Assembly: GCF_001006305.1 (NCBI RefSeq)
Contig: NZ_LBHJ01000004.1
Span: 744,001-808,000 of the forward strand
Reading direction: 5' to 3'
Length of the DNA: 64,000 bases
Source of the DNA: Silvibacterium bohemicum
GTDB lineage: Bacteria; Acidobacteriota; Terriglobia; Terriglobales; Acidobacteriaceae
Numbering within the stretch: the stretch's first letter is position 1; each line of letters starts with the position of its first letter. Both the position numbers and the translations under genes were made by a program. Below are positions 56,378 through 64,000 of the stretch, in pieces. Under the pieces are notes generated by a model that saw nothing but the letters and a program-made list of their open reading frames with translations, was not told the DNA's origin and ran no database searches.

Positions 56378-57370
56378 ATGCACATCGCTCGATACGCGAC
56401 CCTGCTCTCCGTACTTACAACCCTGGGTCTGCTGGCGGGATGCCAGCGCCACTCCAACAAAGAGACCTATTATCTCGTCTCGAACAATCTGAGTCTTCCC
56501 TACTGGAAGACGGCGGTCGCCGGATTCAACAAAGCCGCGGCGCAGTATGACGTAACCGCCAAAATCGTCGGTCCCGACAACTACGATGCCCAGGCGGAGT
56601 CCCAGGCCTTCGATCAGGCCGTTGCCGCCCATCCTGACGGCATTCTGGTCTCCGTAGCCGACGCCTCGTCCATGCAGTCCCAGATCGACTCCGCTCTCGA
56701 CAAGGGCATCCCCGTCATTACCATCGACTCCGATTCTCCGCACAGTCACCGCATCTTCTTCATTGGCACCAACAATCGCGAGGCCGGCCATCTGGGCGGG
56801 CAGCGGGTGGTTGATCGTCTCGGCGGCAAGGGCAACGTGGTCTTCTTCACCATGCCCGGGCAGCCAAATCTCGATGAGCGCCTCAATGGCTACATGGAGA
56901 TCTTCTCCCAGCATCCCGGAATCAAGGTCGCCGAGATATTCAACATCAAGGGTGATGCCGGCAACGCCATGGACAAGACGCCTCAGTACCTTGCGCTGAC
57001 CGGCCCGGCCAAGGTCGATGCCTTCATCTGCCTGGAAGCCTCGGCCGGCAAGGATGTGGGCGAAGTGCTCAAGCGCGACAAGGCCACCGACCGGCTGCTG
57101 ATTGCCATGGACGTCGATCCGGACACCCTCAATCTGATCAAAGAGGGTGTTGTCGATGCGACCATCGCGCAAAAACCGTACACCATGGCTTTCTATGGGC
57201 TCAAGATGCTCGACGAGATCCACCACTATCCGGTGAAGAACCTGCGCACCGATTACGCGGTCGACACTTTTTCGCCATTTCCAGCATTCATCGACACCGG
57301 GACCGCCCAGGTGGACAAGGGGAATGTGGACATCTTCGTCTCCTCGGCGGCAGCGGCCCAGCACCAGTAG
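56378..57370 (+). CDS. Sugar ABC-type substrate-binding lipoprotein (orphan)
   Basis: 330 residues. Lipoprotein signal with lipobox LLAGC (C22), then a type I periplasmic-binding (RbsB-like) fold: YYLVSNNLSLPYWKTAVAGF, GILVSVADAS, VITIDSDSPHS and the ending region. Likely binds a sugar or autoinducer-like ligand in the periplasm. No permease or ATPase gene lies within 7 kb on either side, so it may feed a distant transporter or act in sensing. GGGAGG lies 7 bases before ATG 56378. Confidence 0.86.
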   Translation: MHIARYATLLSVLTTLGLLAGCQRHSNKETYYLVSNNLSLPYWKTAVAGFNKAAAQYDVTAKIVGPDNYDAQAESQAFDQAVAAHPDGILVSVADASSMQSQIDSALDKGIPVITIDSDSPHSHRIFFIGTNNREAGHLGGQRVVDRLGGKGNVVFFTMPGQPNLDERLNGYMEIFSQHPGIKVAEIFNIKGDAGNAMDKTPQYLALTGPAKVDAFICLEASAGKDVGEVLKRDKATDRLLIAMDVDPDTLNLIKEGVVDATIAQKPYTMAFYGLKMLDEIHHYPVKNLRTDYAVDTFSPFPAFIDTGTAQVDKGNVDIFVSSAAAAQHQ

Positions 57371-57483
57371 CTGCAGCATCACCTGCTGTGGGCCGGCCGG
57401 AGGCGGTCTGTCAGCAGGTCGCTTGTCTCAGATCGGTCGGCCCAGGTCTCTGCCGGAAGAAGCTGGGGTTAAGATAGAAAGTT

Positions 57484-58176
57484 ATGTCCCAGTCCCGCAC
57501 CCGCGCCGTGGTCTGCCTCTCCGGGGGCATGGACTCCGCCGTCTGCGCTGCTCTGGCTGCGCGCGATCACGACGCCTATGCGCTGCACTTCAGCTATGGG
57601 CAGCGCACCGAGGAGCGCGAGTTCGAGAGCGCCCAGGGAGTCGCAAAGGCTCTTGGATTTCGCGATTTCCTGCGCCTGAAGATCGATCTTTTCCGCCTCA
57701 TTGGCGGCTCCGCTCTGACCGACGCCTCGATCGACGTCCCCAAGGCTCCGGAGCATGAGCCTATCGGGAATTCGGTGCCGGTAACTTATGTCCCATTTCG
57801 GAACGCTCATTTCCTCGCTGCGGCGGTGAGTTGGGCCGAGGTTTTGGAGGCCAAGACCATCCTGATTGGCGCGGTCGAGCAGGACAGCTCCGGCTATCCC
57901 GACTGCCGGCCGGCCTATTACGAGGCCTTTCAGCAGCTGATTCGTACTGGAACCAAGGAGGGAGACATCGAAGTCGCCACTCCGCTCATCCATATGCGCA
58001 AGAAGGAGATCGTGGCGCTGGGCCTTGAATTGAATGCGCCGCTCAATTTAACGTGGTCGTGCTACTCGGGCGCAGAAGAAGCGTGTGGCGAATGCGATAG
58101 TTGCGTCCTCCGTCTTCGTGCATTTCGCGAGGCGGGCGTATCGGACCCGATTCCTTACGCCATCAGACAATCCTAG
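57484..58176 (+). CDS. queC: 7-cyano-7-deazaguanine (preQ0) synthase
   Basis: ATP-dependent conversion of CDG to preQ0. 230 residues with the PP-loop SGGMDSAV near the N-terminus and four zinc cysteines at the C-terminus (SCYSGAEEACGECDSC). Completes the queD-queE pathway encoded 15 kb upstream. TAAGAT at 57470-57475 resembles a -10 box and would give an almost leaderless transcript. Confidence 0.95.
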   Translation: MSQSRTRAVVCLSGGMDSAVCAALAARDHDAYALHFSYGQRTEEREFESAQGVAKALGFRDFLRLKIDLFRLIGGSALTDASIDVPKAPEHEPIGNSVPVTYVPFRNAHFLAAAVSWAEVLEAKTILIGAVEQDSSGYPDCRPAYYEAFQQLIRTGTKEGDIEVATPLIHMRKKEIVALGLELNAPLNLTWSCYSGAEEACGECDSCVLRLRAFREAGVSDPIPYAIRQS

Positions 58177-58299
58177 AAGCGGCGTCCCATTTTGGCGTCC
58201 GTGAGTGCCCCAAGAATTCGTGATCGTGGCCGAGCGAAAGCGCCCGCGGAAACAATTGAGCAAAAAATGCCTCAGGAAGAACCCAAGGAGATCAAGACA

Positions 58300-59421
58300 A
58301 TGGGAGTGAAGAGAATGCGGAAGATGAAAATATGGCTGGCTTTGGCGCTGGCCGTGGTGGCCACGCCACTGATCGCGCCCTCGCTTTTGGCGCAGGATAC
58401 CGGCAAGATTCACGGCCACGTAATCGATCCGGTGGGCGTAGTGATTGCCAATGTCGACGTCATCGTCAGCACCGACGGCAAGACGGCGAAGTACACCTTC
58501 AAAACCGATGCCAATGGCGATTACAAGGGCGACGGCATGGCTCCAGGCACCTACATCATTACGCTGAACAATGCCGACGGTAAGCCGGTCGATCAGTTCC
58601 GCGACGTGAAGGTCGTCGCCGGCAACGACGTCACCCAGGACTTCGATCTCACCCGCCCTGAGTACATCGCAAAGATGTCTCCCGAGCAGAAGAAGGCGCT
58701 CGAAGAAGTGAAGCAAAAGAACGCGACGGCGAATAAGGAAAATGCTGTCATCAAGAACCTGAACGGCGATCTCGCGAAGGCCCGCGACGATAACAAGAAT
58801 AAGAACTACGCCGACTCCGAAGCGATTATGACCAAGGACACCCAGGCCAAGCCGGATGCCGCGGTGCTATGGGTCGAGTTGGGCATCGCCCAAAAGGGCT
58901 TGAAGAAAAACGACGATGCCGTGACCTCGCTGCAAAAGGCGGTCGCGCTGGACAGCGCCGGCGGCAAGCCGAATCCGGAGGTCGAGGCTGCGGCCAACGA
59001 CGCGCTGGGTGAGGTATTAGCCACGCTGGGCAAGATTCCCGAGGCGCAGGCTGCGTACGACGCTGCAGCCAAAGCCGCCGGAGCCAAGGATCCTAAACTG
59101 GCCGCCATGCACTACACCAACGAGGCCATCATGATGGATCGCGCTGGCAACGTCGACGCCACCGTCGAAGCTGCCGACAAGTCCATCGCCGCCGATCCTA
59201 CCAAGGCCATTCCCTATTACCTGAAGGGCAAGGCGTTGATCAACAAGGCGACCGTCGACCCCAAGACCAACAAGATCGTCGCGCCCCCGGGATGCGCCGA
59301 GGCCTACGAGAAATACCTGGAGCTGGACCCCGACGGTCCCTTCTCTGCCGACGCCAAGAGTATCCTGGCCGAGATGGGCACCACCGTTCAGAACAAGTAC
59401 AAGGCGGGCAAGAAGAGCTAA
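58300..59421 (+). CDS. Secreted carboxypeptidase-regulatory-like plus TPR protein
   Basis: 373 residues: signal peptide ending SLLAQ (about 1-31), a CarboxypepD-regulatory-like beta domain (GKIHGHVIDPVGVVIANVDV onward, about 35-105), a charged linker rich in Lys/Asn/Glu, and several TPR repeats (about 160-330). This fusion is common in Acidobacteriota and may act in the periplasm or outer envelope; no specific role is known. AAGGAG precedes the ATG at 9 bases; ATG 58315 is also well placed. Confidence 0.8.
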   Translation: MGVKRMRKMKIWLALALAVVATPLIAPSLLAQDTGKIHGHVIDPVGVVIANVDVIVSTDGKTAKYTFKTDANGDYKGDGMAPGTYIITLNNADGKPVDQFRDVKVVAGNDVTQDFDLTRPEYIAKMSPEQKKALEEVKQKNATANKENAVIKNLNGDLAKARDDNKNKNYADSEAIMTKDTQAKPDAAVLWVELGIAQKGLKKNDDAVTSLQKAVALDSAGGKPNPEVEAAANDALGEVLATLGKIPEAQAAYDAAAKAAGAKDPKLAAMHYTNEAIMMDRAGNVDATVEAADKSIAADPTKAIPYYLKGKALINKATVDPKTNKIVAPPGCAEAYEKYLELDPDGPFSADAKSILAEMGTTVQNKYKAGKKS

Positions 59422-59438
59422 CTCCCTTTTTTGCATAC

Positions 59439-59469
59439 AGAGCGCCGCCTTCGGACGGCGCTCTTTTTT
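59439..59469 (+). terminator. Intrinsic terminator after TPR protein gene
   Basis: A 9-bp stem (59439-59447 with 59456-59464) and an 8-base loop are followed by a T run ending at 59469. It ends 16 bases before the moeA start. Confidence 0.88.
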
Positions 59470-59472
59470 GTC

Positions 59473-59478
59473 TACAAT
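59473..59478 (+). promoter_or_regulatory. Candidate -10 box of moeA
   Basis: TACAAT sits 7 bases before the moeA GTG (59486). A start 6-7 bases downstream would give a leaderless mRNA. No convincing -35 box. Confidence 0.35.
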
Positions 59479-59485
59479 TCATTCG

Positions 59486-60781
59486 GTGACAGCCTCTTTT
59501 CCCGATCGCGTCCTTCCCTACCCCGAAGCAGCACAGGTGGTCTTCGATCATGTCCGCACGCTGACTGAAAAGCCTCCGGTCGAAGGCATACCTCTACTCA
59601 AATCCCTTGGCCGCATCCTCTCCGAGCCGGTCGTTGCCGATCGCGATCAGCCGCCGTTTGCCCGCGCCACGCGCGATGGTTTTGCTTGCCATGCCGCCGA
59701 TCTCGACCCCTCTCGTCCGCTCCAGATCGTCGGGCAGCTGCGCAGCGGCCAGTCCTGGACGGGACCGGACCTCAAGGCGGGTGAAGCTATCGAGATCATG
59801 ACCGGCGCGCCCGTGCCCAAAGGCCTCGACTGCGTGGTCATGATCGAGCATGTCATGATCGAGGAGGTCATGGTCGAGGAGGTCATGGTCGAGGAGGTCA
59901 TGGTCGAGGGACAATCCATTCGCCCCATTGACGGACGGAAATGGGTGTCCGGAGAGAACATCGTTCCGCGCGGCGCCGAAGCGCGTGAAGGAAACGTGCT
60001 CATCGCCCCCGGCACGCGGATTCAGCCTCAGCAGATCGCCATCGCCGCTGCCTGCGGAAAACCGTCATTGTCTGTCTATGCCCGTCCGCGAGTTGCGATT
60101 CTGGCCACGGGCGACGAGTTGGTCTCCCTTGCAGAAACACCCTTGCCGCACCAGATACGCAACTCGAACAGCTACTCTCTGGCTGCGCAGGTCGCCAAAG
60201 GCGGCGGCGATCCCGTCATTCTGCCGCCTGCGCCGGACGTACTCTCGTCCCTGGAGGAATCGATTCGCGGCGCACTTACCTCCGACCTGATTCTGCTTTC
60301 GGGCGGAGTTTCTATGGGCAAATACGACTTCGTCGAGCAGGCGCTCGCCAACCTGGGCGCTGAGTTCTTCTTCACCGGCGTTCTCATGCAACCGGGAAAG
60401 CCCGTCGTCTTCGGACGGGTGCCTTTTGAAGCAGGGCATCGCTATTTCTTCGGGCTTCCCGGCAATCCCGTCTCCACCATGGTGACCTTTGCTCTCTTCG
60501 TCGCGCCTCTATTGGCGAGACTTTCGGGACAATCCGCAAACGCGTGCAAACCAGATTTCCGCGAAGGCCGTCTGGCTGAGACTGTTGAGGTCAAACCCGG
60601 CCTCACCCGCTTTCTTCCCGCCCGTTCCGAATCCGGTATCGATGGAACGCGCGTCAGCCTGCGGCCCTGGCAAGGATCGGGAGATATCGCCGCCGCCTCC
60701 GAGGCGAACAGCTTCGTGGTCCTCCCCGATGGCTCTGGAACATTGGCCGCCGGTGCCCAGGTTGCGGTTCTGTATCTGTGA
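59486..60781 (+). CDS. moeA: Molybdopterin molybdotransferase
   Basis: Inserts molybdenum into molybdopterin. 431 residues with PFARATRDGFA, ATGDELV, SGGVSMGKYDFV and GLPGNPVS, plus the C-terminal domain IV. Between GADCVVM-type residues and the GENIVPRG motif there is an in-frame 25-residue repeat insert built from VMxEE units. GTG at 59486 was chosen since the TTG at 59468 lies inside the terminator T run; no ribosome site precedes it. moaC follows 49 bases after the stop. Confidence 0.92.
   Translation: MTASFPDRVLPYPEAAQVVFDHVRTLTEKPPVEGIPLLKSLGRILSEPVVADRDQPPFARATRDGFACHAADLDPSRPLQIVGQLRSGQSWTGPDLKAGEAIEIMTGAPVPKGLDCVVMIEHVMIEEVMVEEVMVEEVMVEGQSIRPIDGRKWVSGENIVPRGAEAREGNVLIAPGTRIQPQQIAIAAACGKPSLSVYARPRVAILATGDELVSLAETPLPHQIRNSNSYSLAAQVAKGGGDPVILPPAPDVLSSLEESIRGALTSDLILLSGGVSMGKYDFVEQALANLGAEFFFTGVLMQPGKPVVFGRVPFEAGHRYFFGLPGNPVSTMVTFALFVAPLLARLSGQSANACKPDFREGRLAETVEVKPGLTRFLPARSESGIDGTRVSLRPWQGSGDIAAASEANSFVVLPDGSGTLAAGAQVAVLYL
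59837..59911 (+). repeat. 15-bp tandem repeat inside moeA, five units
   Basis: Five 15-base units start at 59837, 59852, 59867, 59882 and 59897; units 3 and 4 are identical (gtcatggtcgaggag). In frame they encode VM(I/V)E(H/E/G). A young, possibly length-variable minisatellite in an enzyme gene. Confidence 0.92.
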
Positions 60782-60830
60782 CGAATCGTTAGGAGTTGTT
60801 GAGGCAGTCCGATCCTGTACCCTGAAGCCT

Positions 60831-61292
60831 ATGGGCAAGCTCTCCCATTACGACAGCGAAGGACAGGCGCGCATGGTCGATGTGAGCGAGAAGGCCCCGA
60901 CCCGGCGCGAAGCCGTAGCCTACGCCTTCGTCGCGCTTTCGCCCGAGGTATTGGAAGCACTGCCCAGAAATCCCAAGGGAAATCCCTTGGAAGTAGCCAG
61001 GTTTGCCGGCATCCAGGCCGCCAAGCGCACCGCCGACCTGATTCCCATGTGCCACCCCCTCACGCTCAGTTTTGTCGATGTGACAGCCACCGTCGTCGAA
61101 GCCGGGATCGAGATCCACAGCACCGCCGCAACCACTGCCGGCACCGGAGTCGAGATGGAAGCGCTGACCGCAGCCTCTGTCGCTGCCCTCACCCTCTACG
61201 ACATGTGCAAAGCGCTCGACAAGGGCATCATCATTCGCGAGATCCGGCTGCTGAAAAAAACTGGCGGCAAGAGCGATTTCTCGGCCACCTGA
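60831..61292 (+). CDS. moaC: Cyclic pyranopterin monophosphate synthase
   Basis: Second step of molybdenum-cofactor synthesis. 153 residues; conserved ARMVDVSEK, AAKRTADLIPMCHPL, GVEMEALTAAS and DMCKALDKG are all visible. The ATG at 60831 starts the canonical GKLSHYD. Follows moeA by 49 bases on the same strand, a small Moco unit; moaA and mog are not in the window. Confidence 0.96.
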   Translation: MGKLSHYDSEGQARMVDVSEKAPTRREAVAYAFVALSPEVLEALPRNPKGNPLEVARFAGIQAAKRTADLIPMCHPLTLSFVDVTATVVEAGIEIHSTAATTAGTGVEMEALTAASVAALTLYDMCKALDKGIIIREIRLLKKTGGKSDFSAT

Positions 61293-61421
61293 TCTTCTTC
61301 CCTCGATCCGCAAATCGGCCCTATTCGCTCAAATTTTCGAATACTGAAGTTTCCACTTGACTATTTCGGGTTTTCCTTGGACACTGAAGCACATACTTCA
61401 CTGTCCCAGGAGGACATTCCC

Positions 61422-61895
61422 ATGGCAGAGCAATCCGTAATCCACAGCACGTTCGTCATTGAGCGCAGCTTCCCCAAAACACCCGAACAGGTCTTCACCG
61501 CCTTTTCTGATCCAGCCAAAAAGCGCCGCTGGTTCGCCGAGGACGAAGGCCACGATGTCGAAGAGTTTGAGATCGATTTCAAGGTGGGAGGTAATCAGCA
61601 TCTCCAGTACCGTTTCAGAGCCGGCACTCCGTTTCCTGGCGTCGAAATCGTCAGCCAGGGAAGCTATCTGGAGATTGTGCCTGACCGGCTCATCGTGACG
61701 GCTTCGACCATGGCGCTGGACGGGAGGCGCTTCTCGGCATCGCTGGTAACCTTTGAGCTTCTGCCGGCGAACACAGGAACCGACCTCATCTGCACGCACC
61801 AGGGAGCGTTCTTCGAGGGTGCGGATGGGCCGCAAATCCGGGAAGCAGGATGGCGCACGCTGCTCAGTAAGCTGGCGGCCGAGCTTGCGCATTAG
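61422..61895 (+). CDS. SRPBCC/AHSA1-family protein
   Basis: 157 residues forming one START-like domain of the AHSA1 type: FVIERSFPKTPEQVFTAFSD, then KKRRWFAEDEGHD and a C-terminal helix GWRTLLSKLAAEL. Such proteins bind hydrophobic ligands and are typically paired with an ArsR-type regulator, as here (30 bases downstream). AGGAGG lies 8 bases before ATG 61422. Confidence 0.88.
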   Translation: MAEQSVIHSTFVIERSFPKTPEQVFTAFSDPAKKRRWFAEDEGHDVEEFEIDFKVGGNQHLQYRFRAGTPFPGVEIVSQGSYLEIVPDRLIVTASTMALDGRRFSASLVTFELLPANTGTDLICTHQGAFFEGADGPQIREAGWRTLLSKLAAELAH

Positions 61896-61924
61896 GAGCT
61901 GGAGAGGCGGAAAAGGTCCGAAGC

Positions 61925-62254
61925 ATGCCTGAACTCGACATCGACCGTGTTTTCCACGCTCTCGGCGATCCCACGCGCCGGGCGATCCTGGACAGGCTGT
62001 GCCACGGGCCGCTTTCCGTCTCACGTCTGGCGGAGCCGCTCGACATCACAGTTACGGCCGTCGCTCAACATCTTCAAATCCTGGCAGAGAGCGGACTGGT
62101 TTATACCGAGAAAATCGGCAGGGTACGAATCTGCCGCATCGAGACGGCCGGCTTTACGCTGCTGCAAAAGTGGATCAGCGACCGCCGTTCGCTTTGGGAT
62201 CGCCGCTTCGATCAGCTCGGCGACCTGCTCGCGGAGCCCGAGGTAGAAAAATAA
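61925..62254 (+). CDS. ArsR/SmtB-family transcriptional regulator
   Basis: 109 residues, winged helix: FHALGDPTRRAILDRL, SVSRLAEPLDITVTAVAQHL (recognition helix) and RVRICRIE for the wing. No Cys/His metal site of the classic ArsR type is obvious, so it belongs to the non-metal group that partners SRPBCC genes. Likely autoregulates the upstream gene. Confidence 0.9.
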   Translation: MPELDIDRVFHALGDPTRRAILDRLCHGPLSVSRLAEPLDITVTAVAQHLQILAESGLVYTEKIGRVRICRIETAGFTLLQKWISDRRSLWDRRFDQLGDLLAEPEVEK

Positions 62255-62288
62255 GCCGCCCGCGTATTGAGATTATCGGAGGATTTTC

Positions 62289-62330
62289 AGGCACCCATGG
62301 TTTCGCAGGTTTGCGAAACCATGGGTGCCT
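62289..62330. repeat. Perfect 19-bp palindrome (REP-like element)
   Basis: Bases 62289-62307 pair without mismatch to 62312-62330 with a 4-base ggtt loop. It lies between the converging ArsR gene and egtD. No T run follows on either strand, so it is not a standard terminator. Short palindromes built around GGCACCCAT are known to me as dispersed extragenic elements in Acidobacteriota. Confidence 0.7.
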
Positions 62331-62345
62331 AGCAAGAAGGATTTT

Positions 62346-63326
62346 CTAAACTGCCGTCGCCAGATAGACGCCGAACCACTCGTGCTCGTCGGTCCAGCAG
62401 CGTGTCATGGCGAAGCCGGCGCGCTCGACGATCGAAGAGATGCTGGAGGCGGTGAACTTGTAGCTGTTCTCCGTGTGGATGGTCTCTCCGCGGCCAAACT
62501 TGATCTCGAGATCCAGCGCAGGAATAGCGACATGTTGCGCGATGAGGCTTTCCAGATGCATCTCGATGCGCGAATGTTCATGGTTCCAGCGCGCACGATG
62601 CCGGAAGAGCCGGAGGTTGAAGTTGGCTCCGAGCTCGCGATTGATGCGGGTAAGAACATTTTGATTGAACGCCGCGGTTACCCCCGCCGCGTCGTCGTAG
62701 GCGCGTAACAGCACGGAGCGTTCTTTCACACGATCGGCTCCCAGCAGCAGCTTGTCTCCAGGAACCAGCCTTCGCCGCAGCTCCCGCAATACCTGCACCG
62801 CATCACTGGGTTCGAAGTTGCCGATGCTGGATCCGATATAAAGCGCCATGCGTCGCTGCCCCGCGGCCGGAATCTCTTCGATGCCCTCCGTGTAGTCGCC
62901 AATCCGCGAGATCACGTTCACGCCGGGAATCTCGGATTCGATCCGCTGTTGGGCGGCGGCCAGCGCCGATTCCGATACATCAATCGCCAGATAGTCGACT
63001 GTTTCCTGCCGGCGAACCGCAGCCTCGAGAAGGAGACCGGTCTTGGTCGCGGTGCCCGCGCCCAGCTCAATCATCTTCACTCGCTTGCGGTCGGCGGCTG
63101 CGTCCAGAATCTCATCGGCATAGGTTGTGAAGATCGCCCGCTCGGTGCGCGTCAGGTAATACTCGGGCAGCTCGGTGATAGCCTCGAAGAGCTCCGATCC
63201 ACGTTCGTCATAAAAAAGCCAGGGACTGAGGGTTTTGGGCAGGCCGGTAAGGCCGCGGTATACCTCCGCACCAACCGGAGTACGTGCTACCTCTGGCAGT
63301 GAACAGATCGAGCTAAGACTTTGCAT
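62346..63326 (-). CDS. egtD: L-histidine N-alpha-methyltransferase (ergothioneine synthesis)
   Basis: Makes hercynine (trimethylhistidine) with three SAM. 326 residues: ITELPEYYLTRTERAIF at the start, the SAM site ELGAGTATKTGLLL, YIGSSIGNF and LLLGADRVKE, all typical of EgtD. The ATG at 63326 was chosen at the family start; frames up to 63491 overlap egtB. Follows egtB on the same strand by 35 bases. Confidence 0.93.
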   Translation of the reverse strand: MQSLSSICSLPEVARTPVGAEVYRGLTGLPKTLSPWLFYDERGSELFEAITELPEYYLTRTERAIFTTYADEILDAAADRKRVKMIELGAGTATKTGLLLEAAVRRQETVDYLAIDVSESALAAAQQRIESEIPGVNVISRIGDYTEGIEEIPAAGQRRMALYIGSSIGNFEPSDAVQVLRELRRRLVPGDKLLLGADRVKERSVLLRAYDDAAGVTAAFNQNVLTRINRELGANFNLRLFRHRARWNHEHSRIEMHLESLIAQHVAIPALDLEIKFGRGETIHTENSYKFTASSISSIVERAGFAMTRCWTDEHEWFGVYLATAV

Positions 63327-63361
63327 AAGGGACCCGAGAAATTCCTGTTTGTGGGATATTT

Positions 63362-64000
63362 TTATCGATTGGCCAGGCGGATACCAGAGAAATGCCAACG
63401 TGTCGCCGGGGAGAAAAAGTTGCGATAGGTGCTGCGGATATGGCTGGCGGGAGTGACCGCCGAGCCGCCGCGCAGGACCATCTGATTGCACATAAATTTG
63501 CCGTTATACTCTCCAAGCGCTCCGGGAAGTGCAGCGAAGCCGGGATAACCTAGATATGCACTTGCCGTCCATTGCCATACTTCGCCGAACATCTGCTGCA
63601 AACCGTCGATTTCTGCTGCAGGCATTGGATGCAATACGTCAGTTTCCAAAAAACTTCCTGACATAGGCAAATTAGATGCGGCGATCTCCCACTCCTGCTC
63701 GGTTGGCAATCTCTTGCCAGCCCAGCGAGCGAAGGCGTCAGCCTCGAAATAGCTGACGTGGCAGACCGGTGTAGACAAAATCTGCTCGAGCGGCAGTGGT
63801 CCGCGCAGCGTGTAGAGCTGCCAATCGTCGTTCCCGTCGCGGAACCAATACAGCGGAGCGGTCCACTGCTGCGCTTTGACGGTGTCCCAGCCTTCGGAGA
63901 GCCACAACTCGGGACGCTCGTAGCCGCCCGCGCGTATGAAATCGAGGTACTCGCCGCAGGTCGCCAGGCGTGAGGCTAGCGCAAAGGGTTCGAGGTAGTG
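63362..64000 (-). CDS. egtB: Ergothioneine sulfoxide synthase EgtB, C-terminal part (cut by window edge)
   Basis: Iron-dependent oxygenase that joins a thiol donor to hercynine. Only the last 212 residues are in the window and the frame is open to base 64000. Visible is the FGE-sulfatase-like domain: [44 protein letters not shown] and the final [10 protein letters not shown]. The N-terminal DinB domain with the iron histidines lies outside. Adjacent egtD confirms the pathway. Thiol donor type (gamma-Glu-Cys or Cys) cannot be set from this part. Confidence 0.93.
   Translation of the reverse strand, partial: HYLEPFALASRLATCGEYLDFIRAGGYERPELWLSEGWDTVKAQQWTAPLYWFRDGNDDWQLYTLRGPLPLEQILSTPVCHVSYFEADAFARWAGKRLPTEQEWEIAASNLPMSGSFLETDVLHPMPAAEIDGLQQMFGEVWQWTASAYLGYPGFAALPGALGEYNGKFMCNQMVLRGGSAVTPASHIRSTYRNFFSPATRWHFSGIRLANR

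Noticed and set aside
59837-59911. Possible CRISPR-like array in moeA
   Set aside because: Units are contiguous without spacers, 15 bases long and in frame; it is a coding minisatellite. The same applies to 1681-1755.
62289-62330. Palindrome as rho-independent terminator for egtD or the ArsR gene
   Set aside because: No T run follows the stem on either strand; kept as a repeat element instead.

Overview
The window is a gene-dense, GC-rich bacterial chromosome segment that looks like Acidobacteriota, most likely family Acidobacteriaceae. The best taxonomic pointer is a pair of roughly 850-residue MacB/FtsX-type permeases with no ATPase beside them. These are the 'acidobacterial duplicated orphan permeases' (48494-51049 and 51083-53623). 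A Gram-negative cell with LPS is also indicated by waaA-lpxK-waaC, a BamD-like protein, an outer-membrane barrel protein and ornithine-lipid-type acyltransferases. No rRNA, tRNA, transposase, integrase, prophage gene or CRISPR array was seen, and no gene-free stretch exceeds 300 bases.

Layout. 1-4260: end of proC, a CPBP membrane protein, a repetitive LEA-like secreted protein divergent from heme A synthase (ctaA), and an M24-fold protein ending in a strong terminator. 4282-12665: a DinB protein, an aminotransferase, two secreted glycosidases (GH16 and GH51), an overlapping olsB/olsA-like acyltransferase pair, dut, a cupin and a barrel protein. 12820-21590: guaB behind a terminator-like leader, a PD-(D/E)XK-like protein, a YfiT/DinB protein, a 36-residue His-rich secreted peptide, tldD, a zinc-ribbon protein, pmbA and a short UvrC-like protein. 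21594-24821: a PIN-domain pair, rpe and bamD. 24921-35493: a long run of same-strand genes, valS-nadC-birA-coaX-hypothetical-rlmD-comEC-hypothetical, with gaps of a few bases through rlmD. 35496-40140: a minus-strand envelope operon, waaA-lpxK-waaC-ICMT-DUF3108. 40201-46100: a secreted protein, queE, queD, a small membrane protein, a secreted amidohydrolase and a DinG helicase. 46255-56184: vapBC, der, the two orphan permeases, a GNAT gene overlapping trmFO, and hicBA. 56378-64000: an orphan sugar-binding lipoprotein, queC, a TPR secreted protein, moeA, moaC, a SRPBCC/ArsR pair, egtD and the start-truncated egtB.

How the genes fit together. Most are housekeeping: purine and pyrimidine nucleotides (guaB, dut), NAD, biotin, CoA and molybdenum-cofactor steps, tRNA/rRNA modification (trmFO, rlmD, the preQ0 genes queC/D/E), ribosome assembly (der), heme A and envelope synthesis. 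Ergothioneine (egtB/egtD) and a possible bacillithiol enzyme (YfiT) point to low-molecular-weight thiol chemistry. GH16 and GH51 suit a soil polysaccharide degrader. Three toxin-antitoxin-type modules are present: PIN plus a small partner, VapBC and HicBA.

The less ordinary items are a hairpin with a T run that ends three bases before the guaB start codon, the 36-residue secreted poly-His peptide, 15-bp in-frame tandem repeats inside both ctaA and moeA, several enzyme-fold proteins lacking expected catalytic residues, and a perfect 19-bp palindrome between the ArsR gene and egtD.
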